From Acidobacteriota bacterium (lineage in GTDB: Bacteria > Acidobacteriota > Terriglobia > Terriglobales > Acidobacteriaceae): DNA of 64,000 nucleotides. Below the pieces are notes generated by a model. The model saw only the letters and a list, made by a program, of their open reading frames with translations. It ran no database searches and was not told the origin of the DNA. The DNA lies in NCBI GenBank assembly GCA_013289685.1, contig JABCZL010000004.1, positions 372,001 through 436,000 on the forward strand. The letters run 5' to 3'. Positions within the stretch are counted from its first letter, which is position 1. The number at the start of each line of letters is the position of its first letter. The position numbers and the translations under genes are program-made. Below, piece by piece: positions 31,080-39,170 of this stretch.

Positions 31080-32636
31080 ATGAAACAGGTCTTGCACATT
31101 TTCCGAAAAGACGTGCGCCATTTCTGGCGTGAAGGTGCGGTCTCGATTGTGCTCATGGTGGCATTTGCATGGAATGAGGTGCGCCAATGGAATCCGTCGG
31201 AGGCATACGTCTTTGGATTCAATCGATTCTTGACGACCGGGCTACCCGTTATCCTATTGATGCTTAGCTGGTGGTTGGTGGTTGCGCGAGTGGTACAGGG
31301 TGAATCTCTGGTGGGAGATCGCCAGTTCTGGATTACTCGCCCTTACGAGTGGAAGAAATTGCTAGCCGCCAAGGTGCTGTTTGTCCTCCTATTTGTCAAC
31401 CTCCCACTGTTGATCGCCCATGTCTTTCTGCTTGCGAGAGCGGGATTCATGCCCGCGGCCTACTTTCTTGGGCTACTGTGGATGCAGGTGCCCGTCCTCC
31501 TATTCTTGCTGCTGCCCGTCGCGGCACTAGCGACGGTCACGGCAACTGTGGTCCAAATGCTTCTGGCTCTACTAGCAATAGCTCTGTACATGATCGGCAT
31601 TGCGGCACTTTCCTCGGAAATCCCAAGCGCAGATTTTTCTTCGGGCACCGAAGATTTGCAGGGCGCTGTTTTGATTGGCACCTGTTTGGCTGTCCTGATG
31701 TGGCAATATCACCAGCGAAGGACGCTACGATCACGCTGGGTGCTGGGTGGCGCTGCGGTGGTGGTCCTGTTCATGATAGTGGTCACTCCATATCGAAAAC
31801 TCGTCGCTCGCGAGTACCCGCAGTTCGATGCAAGCCAGGGTCGGCCGCTGCGGCTGGAATTGCGCCCCATTGAGACTCCCGTCACGCACGAAGATTTTTA
31901 CGATGGTAACGACGTCGAGATCCAGATACCGCTGACCGTCTCTGGAGTTGCGAACGAGTCGATTGTCCGGGTGAATGGTGTCATGTCGGTAATTGAGTCT
32001 CCTGCCGGGCCGCGATGGGATACCGGTTGGCAATCGAACGGTGTGACCCTGTTTCCAGATCAGAATCGCACCGAAATCACGCTCAATCTGAAAAGGAAGA
32101 TCTATGACCGAATCAAGATGCTTCCGGTGAGGATTCGGCTTTCTCTGGCGCTGACCGTCTTCCTCGACAAGAACCAACAGAAATTTGTAGTCCCGCGTGG
32201 CGAGTTTGTGATGCCTGGCGTCGGTCGATGCGCGGTCAGGTCTGAATACACGAATCTGATTCATTGTCGCTCGGCCTTGCACCAACCCGCATCCTTGCTT
32301 GTTACCACGGACATTTCCGAGACCACATGTCCGGCTACGCAGTTCGACGACGCCCTCGCCGCACACGGCACTATGGCGCATGACTGGAATTCGAATGCCG
32401 ACTCGGGGCCGGAATTCAGCTCGGTTCAGTCCTTTGATCTGAATCCCACGGTCGACGATCGCTACGGAGATTCGGGACGAAGCGCGCGGGGCATATGTCG
32501 GGGGACGCCGCTCATCCTGAGCAGGCCGGAGTTTCTGCATCGGGGTCGCATCGAATTAGAGTTCAATGGTCTGCGTCTGCTTGACTATAGGCGCGGAATC
32601 GGACAGCTTGGGCCGATTGTGATTAGAGGTCGCTGA
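31080..32636 (+). CDS. ABC transporter permease-like membrane protein with large extracytoplasmic domain
   Basis: A 518-residue protein. The first 250 residues have about six or seven membrane segments (FLTTGLPVILLMLSWWLVVA; LLAAKVLFVLLFVNLPLLIA; LWMQVPVLLFLLLPVAALA; TVVQMLLALLAIALYMIGIA). Residues 260-518 form a soluble beta-rich region (LRLELRPIETPVTHEDFYDG; SGVANESIVRVNGVMSVIES) with several Cys. It lies 16 bp after the ATPase and has a GAGAGGG site, so it is the third gene of the regulated operon. Substrate unknown. Its last 81 bp overlap the convergent GtrA gene. Confidence 0.75.
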   Translation: MKQVLHIFRKDVRHFWREGAVSIVLMVAFAWNEVRQWNPSEAYVFGFNRFLTTGLPVILLMLSWWLVVARVVQGESLVGDRQFWITRPYEWKKLLAAKVLFVLLFVNLPLLIAHVFLLARAGFMPAAYFLGLLWMQVPVLLFLLLPVAALATVTATVVQMLLALLAIALYMIGIAALSSEIPSADFSSGTEDLQGAVLIGTCLAVLMWQYHQRRTLRSRWVLGGAAVVVLFMIVVTPYRKLVAREYPQFDASQGRPLRLELRPIETPVTHEDFYDGNDVEIQIPLTVSGVANESIVRVNGVMSVIESPAGPRWDTGWQSNGVTLFPDQNRTEITLNLKRKIYDRIKMLPVRIRLSLALTVFLDKNQQKFVVPRGEFVMPGVGRCAVRSEYTNLIHCRSALHQPASLLVTTDISETTCPATQFDDALAAHGTMAHDWNSNADSGPEFSSVQSFDLNPTVDDRYGDSGRSARGICRGTPLILSRPEFLHRGRIELEFNGLRLLDYRRGIGQLGPIVIRGR

Positions 32637-33095
32637 CGAGCTGTCATCGAACACCCAGGTTTCGCTCACCAGGAAATTCGCCAGCGAGCACAGGGTGATC
32701 GCGATGGCGTTGGCCAGCAGATAGTTCATGTGGCCCTCGCCGACCATTACTTTCATCAGCGCGAGGTTGCCGAGGATGGAGACGGCTCCGTTGGTGAGAT
32801 TGAAACGTAGAAGCCGGGGCAACGAGCGGCGCCAGCGGGGTTCTGCGCGATCGGACTGGATTCTGTCTGCCCAGGTGAACTGTTCGTGCCAGACGAAGTT
32901 GTGGACCACCGCTGCCTCCACTGCGATCGCGGTCGCGGCAAGATAGTTGAAGTGCATCACGCTCTTCAGCAGGAACAACGCGGCGAATTGCACTCCGATT
33001 CCAATTCCACCGACGAAGTTGAACTTGCACCAGCGCACCAGCGTGGACCGTGGAGCATCGCGTCTGTACGAATTTGCCAATGCCGTCATCTTCAT
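32556..33095 (-). CDS. GtrA-family membrane protein
   Basis: A 179-residue protein with four predicted membrane segments (CKFNFVGGIGIGVQFAALFL, NYLAATAIAVEAAVVHNFVW, LRFNLTNGAVSILGNLALMK, NYLLANAIAITLCSLANFLV) and the family patterns HNFVWHEQFTW and ANFLVSETWVF. GtrA proteins are thought to flip or carry polyprenyl-linked sugars across the inner membrane. The start (ATG 33095) overlaps the stop of the CDP-alcohol transferase gene by 4 bp (ATGA), so they are co-translated. The C-terminal 30 residues are low-complexity and overlap the ABC permease gene on the other strand. Confidence 0.88.
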   Translation of the reverse strand: MKMTALANSYRRDAPRSTLVRWCKFNFVGGIGIGVQFAALFLLKSVMHFNYLAATAIAVEAAVVHNFVWHEQFTWADRIQSDRAEPRWRRSLPRLLRFNLTNGAVSILGNLALMKVMVGEGHMNYLLANAIAITLCSLANFLVSETWVFDDSSSATSNHNRPKLSDSAPIVKQTQTIEL

Positions 33096-33862
33096 TGCGG
33101 AATCCTTTCCTCGCGATAGAGGCGGATCGTGTTCTGCAGCGAGAAGACGACCACCATCAACCCCATGCCGGCGAGGCCGATAGCGCCGCCCACGTCGAAC
33201 AGGCGATAGACACCCGCACCGCCGAAAAGATGCACCACCGGCTTCCAGAACAATGCCAGGTTGCCGGCCGCGAGCAGGATGCGCAGCTCCGTCGGGCCGA
33301 AGCGCCAGAAGGAGATGCGAAACTCGCCCAGGGCGTGGGTCGCGAGATAGGACTGAATCGAGAGCATCAGGAACGCGATCAGCAGGCCAATGGCGATCCA
33401 GGGATGCATGTATCCAGACAGGGCCAGACCGCCCATCAGGGCGAGCGCGCCAAAGCTGTCGACCATGTGGTCGACGTAGAATCCGTAACGCGGACGCAGA
33501 CGCTGGCGAACGCGCGCGAGGGTGCCGTCGAGCGAATCGCCCAGCCAGTTCAGCGCGAGGCAGGCGATCACGCCAAGCAGCGCGTAGCGGTTCCATGCGG
33601 CCAGGGCGTAGCACAGTCCCGCGCCGGTCTGGGCTGCCAGGCCCAGGATTGTCAGGTGGTCGGGGCCAATGCGGTTCGGAGTGCGCGCGGCCAGCCAGAG
33701 CAGGGCGCGTTTTTCTGCCGCGGCGACCCAGCTTTCCTGCACGCGCAGCATGTCGGGGAAGGGACGCGTGCGGAGCATCTCTTCATCTCGTAGAACAAGC
33801 AGGACGCGCGGGTTGACCTGCTCACAGAATTCCGTCATGGTTTGCGAATTGGGATTTGCCAT
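33092..33862 (-). CDS. CDP-alcohol phosphatidyltransferase
   Basis: A 256-residue integral membrane enzyme. The family catalytic motif D-x2-D-G-x2-A-R-x9-G-x3-D-x3-D is seen as DSLDGTLARV, then RYGFYVDHMVD (about residues 111-136). It transfers a phospho-alcohol from a CDP-activated donor, usually CDP-diacylglycerol, making phospholipids such as phosphatidylglycerol phosphate, phosphatidylserine or phosphatidylinositol; the exact product is undetermined. An N-terminal tail of about 50 residues (MTEFCEQVNPRVLLVLRDEE) precedes the membrane part. GtrA follows directly. Confidence 0.9.
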   Translation of the reverse strand: MANPNSQTMTEFCEQVNPRVLLVLRDEEMLRTRPFPDMLRVQESWVAAAEKRALLWLAARTPNRIGPDHLTILGLAAQTGAGLCYALAAWNRYALLGVIACLALNWLGDSLDGTLARVRQRLRPRYGFYVDHMVDSFGALALMGGLALSGYMHPWIAIGLLIAFLMLSIQSYLATHALGEFRISFWRFGPTELRILLAAGNLALFWKPVVHLFGGAGVYRLFDVGGAIGLAGMGLMVVVFSLQNTIRLYREERIPQ

Positions 33863-33912
33863 AAATGGCCTCCGTCGGTTTTGAGCGTCACGGCCGTGGC
33901 GATCTGGCAGCG

Positions 33913-33977
33913 ACCCTCAGGGGCTAAAGCCCGGGATTTTTTTCGCCCCTAACGGCACGGCTGAAGCCGTGCCCTTC
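33913..33977 (-). repeat. Two-part repeat (family B), intergenic
   Basis: Read on the minus strand: GGCACGGC-TTCA-GCCGTGCC (33954-33973, perfect 8-bp stem), then about 18 bases, then GGGCTTTAGCCCCTGAGGG (33916-33934). The layout equals the copies in ispE and at 21464 and 59854. It lies just upstream of the MFS/spermidine-synthase gene. Confidence 0.8.
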
Positions 33978-34220
33978 CCGTCCGTGCTTCGCGTCCCGCC
34001 CGTTTCACTTCCAGAAGCCGAATCCGACGCGGTGCGCTCGATTGCCACTTTGGCGCCGATGGCGGTGCACAGCAATGCACTGGCGGTCATTCGCGGCTCA
34101 ACTTCAGGTCATCCTAGAAGTCTTTTTGTTGCCGACGCTTACACCGCCAGATCATCTCCTGGGAGGGCTGACTTGGCTTGTCTGACTTGCTCTGGTTCGC
34201 TCAGTTGTGCTTTCATTCCC
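33978..34220. other. Open frame upstream of the MFS/spermidine-synthase gene
   Basis: The frame of the downstream gene remains open from 33969, but the first 84 codons are of unusual composition and the beginning lies in the repeat at 33913-33977. I take it as 5' non-coding DNA, with the gene starting at the ATG at 34221. No separate gene is seen here. Confidence 0.45.
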
Positions 34221-36473
34221 ATGCCGGACACCGGTCACTGCTTGCCCAACCATCCATCGCAAAAGACTTTTCGGGAACTCTTTCTTTCTCTCTTCTTCGT
34301 CTCGGGATTTTGCAGCGTCCTGTACGAACTGGTATGGCTGCGCCTGGCGATGGCGAAGTTCGGCGTGACCACGGCCATGGTGTCGATTGTGCTGTCGGTG
34401 TTCATGGCTGGCCTGGGACTCGGGTCCTGGGCGAGTGGCGCATGGCTCGACCGGAGGGGCGACCGCCTACCGTTTCCGGCGCTTCGTCTTTATGCGGTGA
34501 TCGAACTGCTCATCGGAATCTCGGGCATCGCCGTGCCCTACGAACTGGGATGGGGCCGCGGCATTCTCGAAGGGCTTCAGCTGTCATCGTCGCCGGCCTA
34601 CTATTCGGCGTCCGGGCTGTGGGTGGCTTGCACGCTGATTCCGTGGTGCGGGCTGATGGGGGCGACGATCCCGATCGGGATGCGGGCGATTCGACAGACA
34701 CTGCCGCGCGAATCTGGGCGGTCATTCAGTTCTCTCTACACGGCAAATGTCGCGGGTGCGGTCGTGGGAACGGTCTTGCCTCCGCTGCTGGTCGAACTTC
34801 TAGGTTTCCGCGGAACGCTGTGGGTGGGCGCCGCATGTAACTGCGCGATTGCGACGACGGCCGTTGTGCTCTCGCGCTCGTCGAATTCTCCGCAAGAATC
34901 CACGGTCGGAAACGCCGAACCGTCCGCCAAACCAATACCAAATGCTGCGAGCGGCAGCGCCATTCTGATTCTGCTCTTTCTGAGTGGTCTGACGAGCATG
35001 GGGATGGAACTGGTCTGGGTGCGACAGTTCACACCGTATCTGGGAACCGTGGTCTACGCATTCGCCAGCATTTTGTGCGTTTACCTTGCGGCGACGTTCA
35101 CCGGTTCGCGCCTGTACCGGCGGTGGAGTTCGCGGCAGGTTGGCGATTCCGTCGGGACCACCGCGGAAAGTCCGGTTCTGTGGACGTTGCTGGCACTGGC
35201 CGCGCTGTTTCCGCTGGTGACGTCGAATCCGGGCATTCATTGGTCGAAAGGTCTGAGGCTTGTGCTGGGCGTTGCACCCTTCACCGGCCTGTTGGGGTTT
35301 CTTACTCCGATGCTGGTCGACCGGCGGTCGGCCGGAGATCCGGGCAAGGCCGGGAGCGCTTACGCGGTCAATGTCGTGGGATGCATTCTGGGGCCGCTGC
35401 TGGCGGGATTCTTGCTGTTGCCTTACTTGAGCGAACGCTGGTCGCTGATCGTGCTCTCGTTGCCGTGGCTGATTTTTGGTCCGCGGGCGCTGCGCCCGAG
35501 ACCAGGGGTCACGCGTTTCGCGAGCGGTGCTGCGTATGTTCTTGTGCCTCTGGCCGGCGTACTGATCTTCAGCAGCAAGGGCTACGATGAGCGCTACCCG
35601 CAGCGGCAAGTGCTCCGCGATTCGACAGCCACCGTGATCGCCACGGGAGAGGACATGAACAAACAACTCCTGGTCAATGGATATGGCATGACCTCGCTGA
35701 CCCCCATCACGAAGATGATGGCGCATCTCCCGCTGGCGTTTCTCGACCGTGCGCCGCAGAATGCGCTCGACATCTGTTTCGGTATGGGAACCACGTTCCG
35801 CTCCCTGCTCAGCTGGAAGATCCATGTCACCGCGGTCGAGCTGGTGCCCAGCGTGCCGCAGATGTTCAGTTATTTTCACAGCGATGGCGCCGAGCTTCTG
35901 CTATCGCCCCTGGGGCATGTGGTGATCGACGATGGCCGCCGTTACCTCGAACGCACCACGCAACAGTATGACCTCATCACGATTGATCCTCCGCCGCCGG
36001 TGGAAGCGGCGGGATCGAGCATGCTGTATTCGGAGGAGTTTTATGCCGCGGCCCGCAAGCGGCTGCGGCCGGGCGGCATTCTGGCGCAGTGGCTGCCCGA
36101 GGGCGACAATCAAGATTTCGCCGCAGTCGCACGAGCGCTGCGAAACTCGTTCCCTTATGTGCGCGTGTTCGGCAGTGTCGACGGCTGGGGCTTCCACTTT
36201 CTGGCCAGCGATCGGCCCCTTCCGCAGCTGACGGCGAACGACCTACAGCGCAAGCTGCCGGCCGATGCCGCGGCCGACCTCACCGAATGGGACCCGCCGC
36301 CGGGGGGCAGCCCGGCAGTCCTTCTTGCCTTTGACACTGTGTTGGACAATGAGATTCCGATCGAGAAGCTGATTGCGGCCTCTCCCACCACGCCTGCTCT
36401 GCGCGACGACCGGCCCATCAACGAGTACTATGCTCTGCGGCGTTGGCAGCGAAGCTCAGGACGGCATCAATGA
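34221..36473 (+). CDS. MFS-like membrane domain fused to a spermidine synthase-like domain
   Basis: A 750-residue protein. The first 490 residues have about 12-14 membrane segments in two halves (LFFVSGFCSVLYELVWLRLA; MVSIVLSVFMAGLGLGSWAS; LLFLSGLTSMGMELVWVRQF; AYAVNVVGCILGPLLAGFLL), characteristic of 'fused MFS/spermidine synthase' proteins. From about residue 505 a methyltransferase-fold domain follows: ALDICFGMGTTFRSLLSW (cofactor loop), VTAVELVPSVPQMFSYF, VVIDDGRRYLERT, DLITIDPPPPVEAAG and FYAAARKRLRPGGILAQWLP. The aspartates of spermidine synthase (VVIDDGR, ITIDPP) are kept. Substrate and reaction are unproven. Confidence 0.85.
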   Translation: MPDTGHCLPNHPSQKTFRELFLSLFFVSGFCSVLYELVWLRLAMAKFGVTTAMVSIVLSVFMAGLGLGSWASGAWLDRRGDRLPFPALRLYAVIELLIGISGIAVPYELGWGRGILEGLQLSSSPAYYSASGLWVACTLIPWCGLMGATIPIGMRAIRQTLPRESGRSFSSLYTANVAGAVVGTVLPPLLVELLGFRGTLWVGAACNCAIATTAVVLSRSSNSPQESTVGNAEPSAKPIPNAASGSAILILLFLSGLTSMGMELVWVRQFTPYLGTVVYAFASILCVYLAATFTGSRLYRRWSSRQVGDSVGTTAESPVLWTLLALAALFPLVTSNPGIHWSKGLRLVLGVAPFTGLLGFLTPMLVDRRSAGDPGKAGSAYAVNVVGCILGPLLAGFLLLPYLSERWSLIVLSLPWLIFGPRALRPRPGVTRFASGAAYVLVPLAGVLIFSSKGYDERYPQRQVLRDSTATVIATGEDMNKQLLVNGYGMTSLTPITKMMAHLPLAFLDRAPQNALDICFGMGTTFRSLLSWKIHVTAVELVPSVPQMFSYFHSDGAELLLSPLGHVVIDDGRRYLERTTQQYDLITIDPPPPVEAAGSSMLYSEEFYAAARKRLRPGGILAQWLPEGDNQDFAAVARALRNSFPYVRVFGSVDGWGFHFLASDRPLPQLTANDLQRKLPADAAADLTEWDPPPGGSPAVLLAFDTVLDNEIPIEKLIAASPTTPALRDDRPINEYYALRRWQRSSGRHQ

Positions 36474-36513
36474 GGCAGAGGGTTCGTCCCTCGTTTCTCC
36501 TGCCCCAGTGCTT

Positions 36514-37899
36514 TCAGAGCGAAACAAATGCCTCGTGTACCGCGGCCCGCAACTGCTCGGCGGCCCACGTAATCTGCTCGTTAGTAATGATCGCGGGCGG
36601 CGCCAGAAGAAGGTGATCGCCCGAGATGCCGTCGACGCTGCCTTGCAATGGATAGACCAGCAGACCGCGCTTCAGGGCAGCGGCGGCGACGCTTCCGGCG
36701 AAGTTCTGATCGGGCGGGAACGGGCGCTTGCTGGCTTTGTCGGCGACGAATTCCACGGCCCTGAGCAGGCCGATGCCGCGAACATCTCCTATTACTTCCT
36801 CTGTTCGAAGGCTCTCGAGGGCTTGCTTGAAGTGGGCGGCGGAGGTGTTGGGGCGACTGGAGTCGGCAGCTTCGACTAATTTCCTGGTCTGCAAATGCCG
36901 CAGCACGGCGCGTCCGGCGGCGAGAGAGATGGGATGCGCGTTGTAGGTGAAGCCATGCAGGAACACGCCTGAGCCGTCGGCAATCGCGTCCACAACTTTC
37001 TTACTTGCGATCACGGCGCCGAGCGGGGCGTAGCCGCTGGAGAGTCCCTTGGCGGTAATCAGAATATCGGGGGCCACATTGTAGTGTTCCACCGCGAAGT
37101 TACGGCCGGTGCGGCCCATGCCGGTCATGACTTCGTCGGCGATCAGCAGCACGCCGTGGCGGCGGCAGATTTCGGCAACGGCCTGCAAATATCCGGGCGG
37201 AGGAACCACCGCGCCGAGCGTGGCTCCGCTGACCGGCTCGAAGATGAACGCGGCGGCTTCGCCGTTCGAGGCTTCAATGGCGCGTTCGAGTTCGGCAGCG
37301 TATTGCTGGCCGCAGTTGTGGCAGCCGTCGGTGCAATCGAAGGCGCAGCGGTAGCAGTAGGGCATGCCGACGTGCGCGAACTCGCGCACCATCGGAACAT
37401 AGATTTCGCGGCGACGCCGATTGCCTGACACGGACAACGCGCCCAGCGTCGAGCCGTGATAGCTCTGCTGGCGGCTCAGAATCTGGTGGCGGGCGGGTTG
37501 TCCGATTTCGACCTGATATTGACGGGCCAGCTTCAATGCGGTCTCGATCGATTCGGAACCTCCGCAGGTGAAGTAGACCGCCCCGCCACGGAAATGATCG
37601 CTCGAGTTTAACCCGGCGAACGCCAGCAATTCTTCGGCGTACTCTTCGGCCACCGGCGTAGTGAACTGGCTGGTGTGGACAAACTCGAGCTTCGCGGCTT
37701 GCGCGGCCATGGCGGCCGAGATTTCTGCTACGCCGTGCCCGATAAAGTTGACTGCCGCGGAGCCGGCGAGATCGAGGTATTTCTTCCCGTCGGCGTCCCA
37801 CAGGTAGACGCCTTCGCCGCGGACCGCCGCGGGGAAGTCTCTGCGGAAAGATCGGCGGAGCACGGCGGAACGGGCCTGGATGGTCGTGGAGTCGGCCAC
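36514..37899 (-). CDS. Class III PLP-dependent aminotransferase
   Basis: A 461-residue enzyme from GTG 37899 (an upstream ATG at 38016 would add 39 doubtful residues). Motifs: YLDLAGSAAVNFIGHG, FTCGGSESIETALKLARQY, ILSRQQSYHGSTLGALSVSG, EPVSGATLGAVVPPPGYLQA, LLIADEVMTGMGRTG (with the Asp that binds the pyridine nitrogen) and ITAKGLSSGYAPLGA (PLP Lys). Family members transfer amino groups from omega or side-chain amines (for example taurine, gamma-aminobutyrate, beta-alanine, putrescine) to keto acids. The substrate here is unknown. It converges on the MFS/spermidine-synthase gene, which may link both to polyamine-related metabolism, but this is inference only. Confidence 0.92.
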   Translation of the reverse strand: MADSTTIQARSAVLRRSFRRDFPAAVRGEGVYLWDADGKKYLDLAGSAAVNFIGHGVAEISAAMAAQAAKLEFVHTSQFTTPVAEEYAEELLAFAGLNSSDHFRGGAVYFTCGGSESIETALKLARQYQVEIGQPARHQILSRQQSYHGSTLGALSVSGNRRRREIYVPMVREFAHVGMPYCYRCAFDCTDGCHNCGQQYAAELERAIEASNGEAAAFIFEPVSGATLGAVVPPPGYLQAVAEICRRHGVLLIADEVMTGMGRTGRNFAVEHYNVAPDILITAKGLSSGYAPLGAVIASKKVVDAIADGSGVFLHGFTYNAHPISLAAGRAVLRHLQTRKLVEAADSSRPNTSAAHFKQALESLRTEEVIGDVRGIGLLRAVEFVADKASKRPFPPDQNFAGSVAAAALKRGLLVYPLQGSVDGISGDHLLLAPPAIITNEQITWAAEQLRAAVHEAFVSL

Positions 37900-38091
37900 T
37901 CCTGAATTATCGCACCAGGAGGCGGCGGCAAGAATCCCACGTTGGATCGTTAATCTTTTTTCGCCTCGGCGGCTGGAGCTATGATTCGGGTCATACTTTT
38001 TTCCTCTCGAGAACATCTAAGACCTTAGAAACTTGTCTCTTGGGCTGACTGAAAGCTGTCACTCAAAGGCGGTTCTTCGAAAGGAGCTTCC

Positions 38092-39039
38092 ATGAACAAA
38101 TATCGTTTTATGGGCATTGCAATATTTGTCTCAGCGGTCTGGCTTTGCGGAGCCCAGAGGCTTGCGGCTCAGCAGGCCTCAGAGAGCGGAATTCCGGCGC
38201 ACCTGGTCGTCACGGTTGAGCCCCATCACGGTTCCGACGTACCGGTTATTAACCGCGAGGAGGTCATGGTCTATGAAGGAAAAGAGCGCGATACGGTCAC
38301 CGAATGGATTCCGGCCCAAGGAGACCACGCAGCTCTCGAGTTGATGGTTTTGCTCGACGACGGATCCAACATCAGCCTGGGCACGCAGTTGGACGATCTG
38401 CGAAAATTCATCAACGAACAAACGGCCTCCACCATGGTTGGGGTGGCCTACATGCAGAATGGGATCGCCAAGGTCGAGCAGAATCTGACCAGCGATCATG
38501 CCCTGGCGGCCAAGGCGCTCCGCCTTCCGATGGGAATCCGCGGAGTCAATGGCAGCCCGTATTTTTCGCTGACCGACCTGATAAAACGCTGGCCGGCAAG
38601 CACCGGGCGCCGGGAGATCATTATGGCCTCCGATGGAATCGACCTCTATTACGGCACTGGAGACCTTCAGGATCCGTATCTGGACGAGGCCATCGACGTT
38701 GCGCAGCGCTCCGGAATTCTCGTTTCTGCGATTTATACCCCGGGCGCTGGCCATCTTGGTCATAGCTACTGGCAAGCCTATTGGGGCCAGCTTTATCTGG
38801 CGCGGCTGGCAGAAATGACCGGCGGTGAAGCGTATTACATCGGGTTCAATGGACCTCCCGTCGCGTTTACTCCCTACCTGGATGACTTCACGCGCCGGCT
38901 GAGCCATCAGTATTTGTTGACCTTCCTGGCCAAGCCACCCAAGAAGGCGGGATGGCAGACGGTGAAACTCAGAACCGAAGTGCCGAAGGTGGATTTGATA
39001 TCGGCGGGCCGAGTTTGGGTCTCGCCGGAGGGAAAGTAG
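38092..39039 (+). CDS. Exported VWA-domain protein
   Basis: A 315-residue protein with a signal peptide (GIAIFVSAVWLCGAQRLAAQ). It has an N-terminal beta domain (AHLVVTVEPHHGSDVPVINR) then a von Willebrand A domain from about residue 80: LELMVLLDDGSNISLGT (DxSxS-like metal site; here D-D-G-S-N), KFINEQTASTMVGVAYM, and REIIMASDGIDLYYGTGD. This is the 'VWFA-related, Acidobacterial' type. The VWA fold mediates metal-dependent protein contacts at the cell surface or in the periplasm. The start is supported by AAAGGAG. No partner gene is obvious. Confidence 0.88.
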   Translation: MNKYRFMGIAIFVSAVWLCGAQRLAAQQASESGIPAHLVVTVEPHHGSDVPVINREEVMVYEGKERDTVTEWIPAQGDHAALELMVLLDDGSNISLGTQLDDLRKFINEQTASTMVGVAYMQNGIAKVEQNLTSDHALAAKALRLPMGIRGVNGSPYFSLTDLIKRWPASTGRREIIMASDGIDLYYGTGDLQDPYLDEAIDVAQRSGILVSAIYTPGAGHLGHSYWQAYWGQLYLARLAEMTGGEAYYIGFNGPPVAFTPYLDDFTRRLSHQYLLTFLAKPPKKAGWQTVKLRTEVPKVDLISAGRVWVSPEGK

Positions 39040-39092
39040 GGGAGAATTAGGTCGGCGCTCCTGACAGGAGAGTCAAGATCAAAGGCAGAGGC

Positions 39093-39112
39093 GGCGGACA
39101 GGAGTGTCCGCC
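39093..39112. repeat. Perfect hairpin repeat before murJ
   Basis: GGCGGACA (39093-39100), loop GGAG, TGTCCGCC (39105-39112). The core with its GGAG loop recurs at 40860-40879, so the two copies bracket murJ. Both are preceded by a GTCAA-A/G-rich stretch and followed by CCACA. Confidence 0.75.
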
Positions 39113-39170
39113 CCACAACTGTCTGACGGATTGAGATTCCGATAAGATTGAACGTTCCGATCGGGTCTCA

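Noticed and set aside
34800..35879. Minus-strand open frame over the MFS/spermidine-synthase gene
   Set aside because: Shadow; no start signal or domain.
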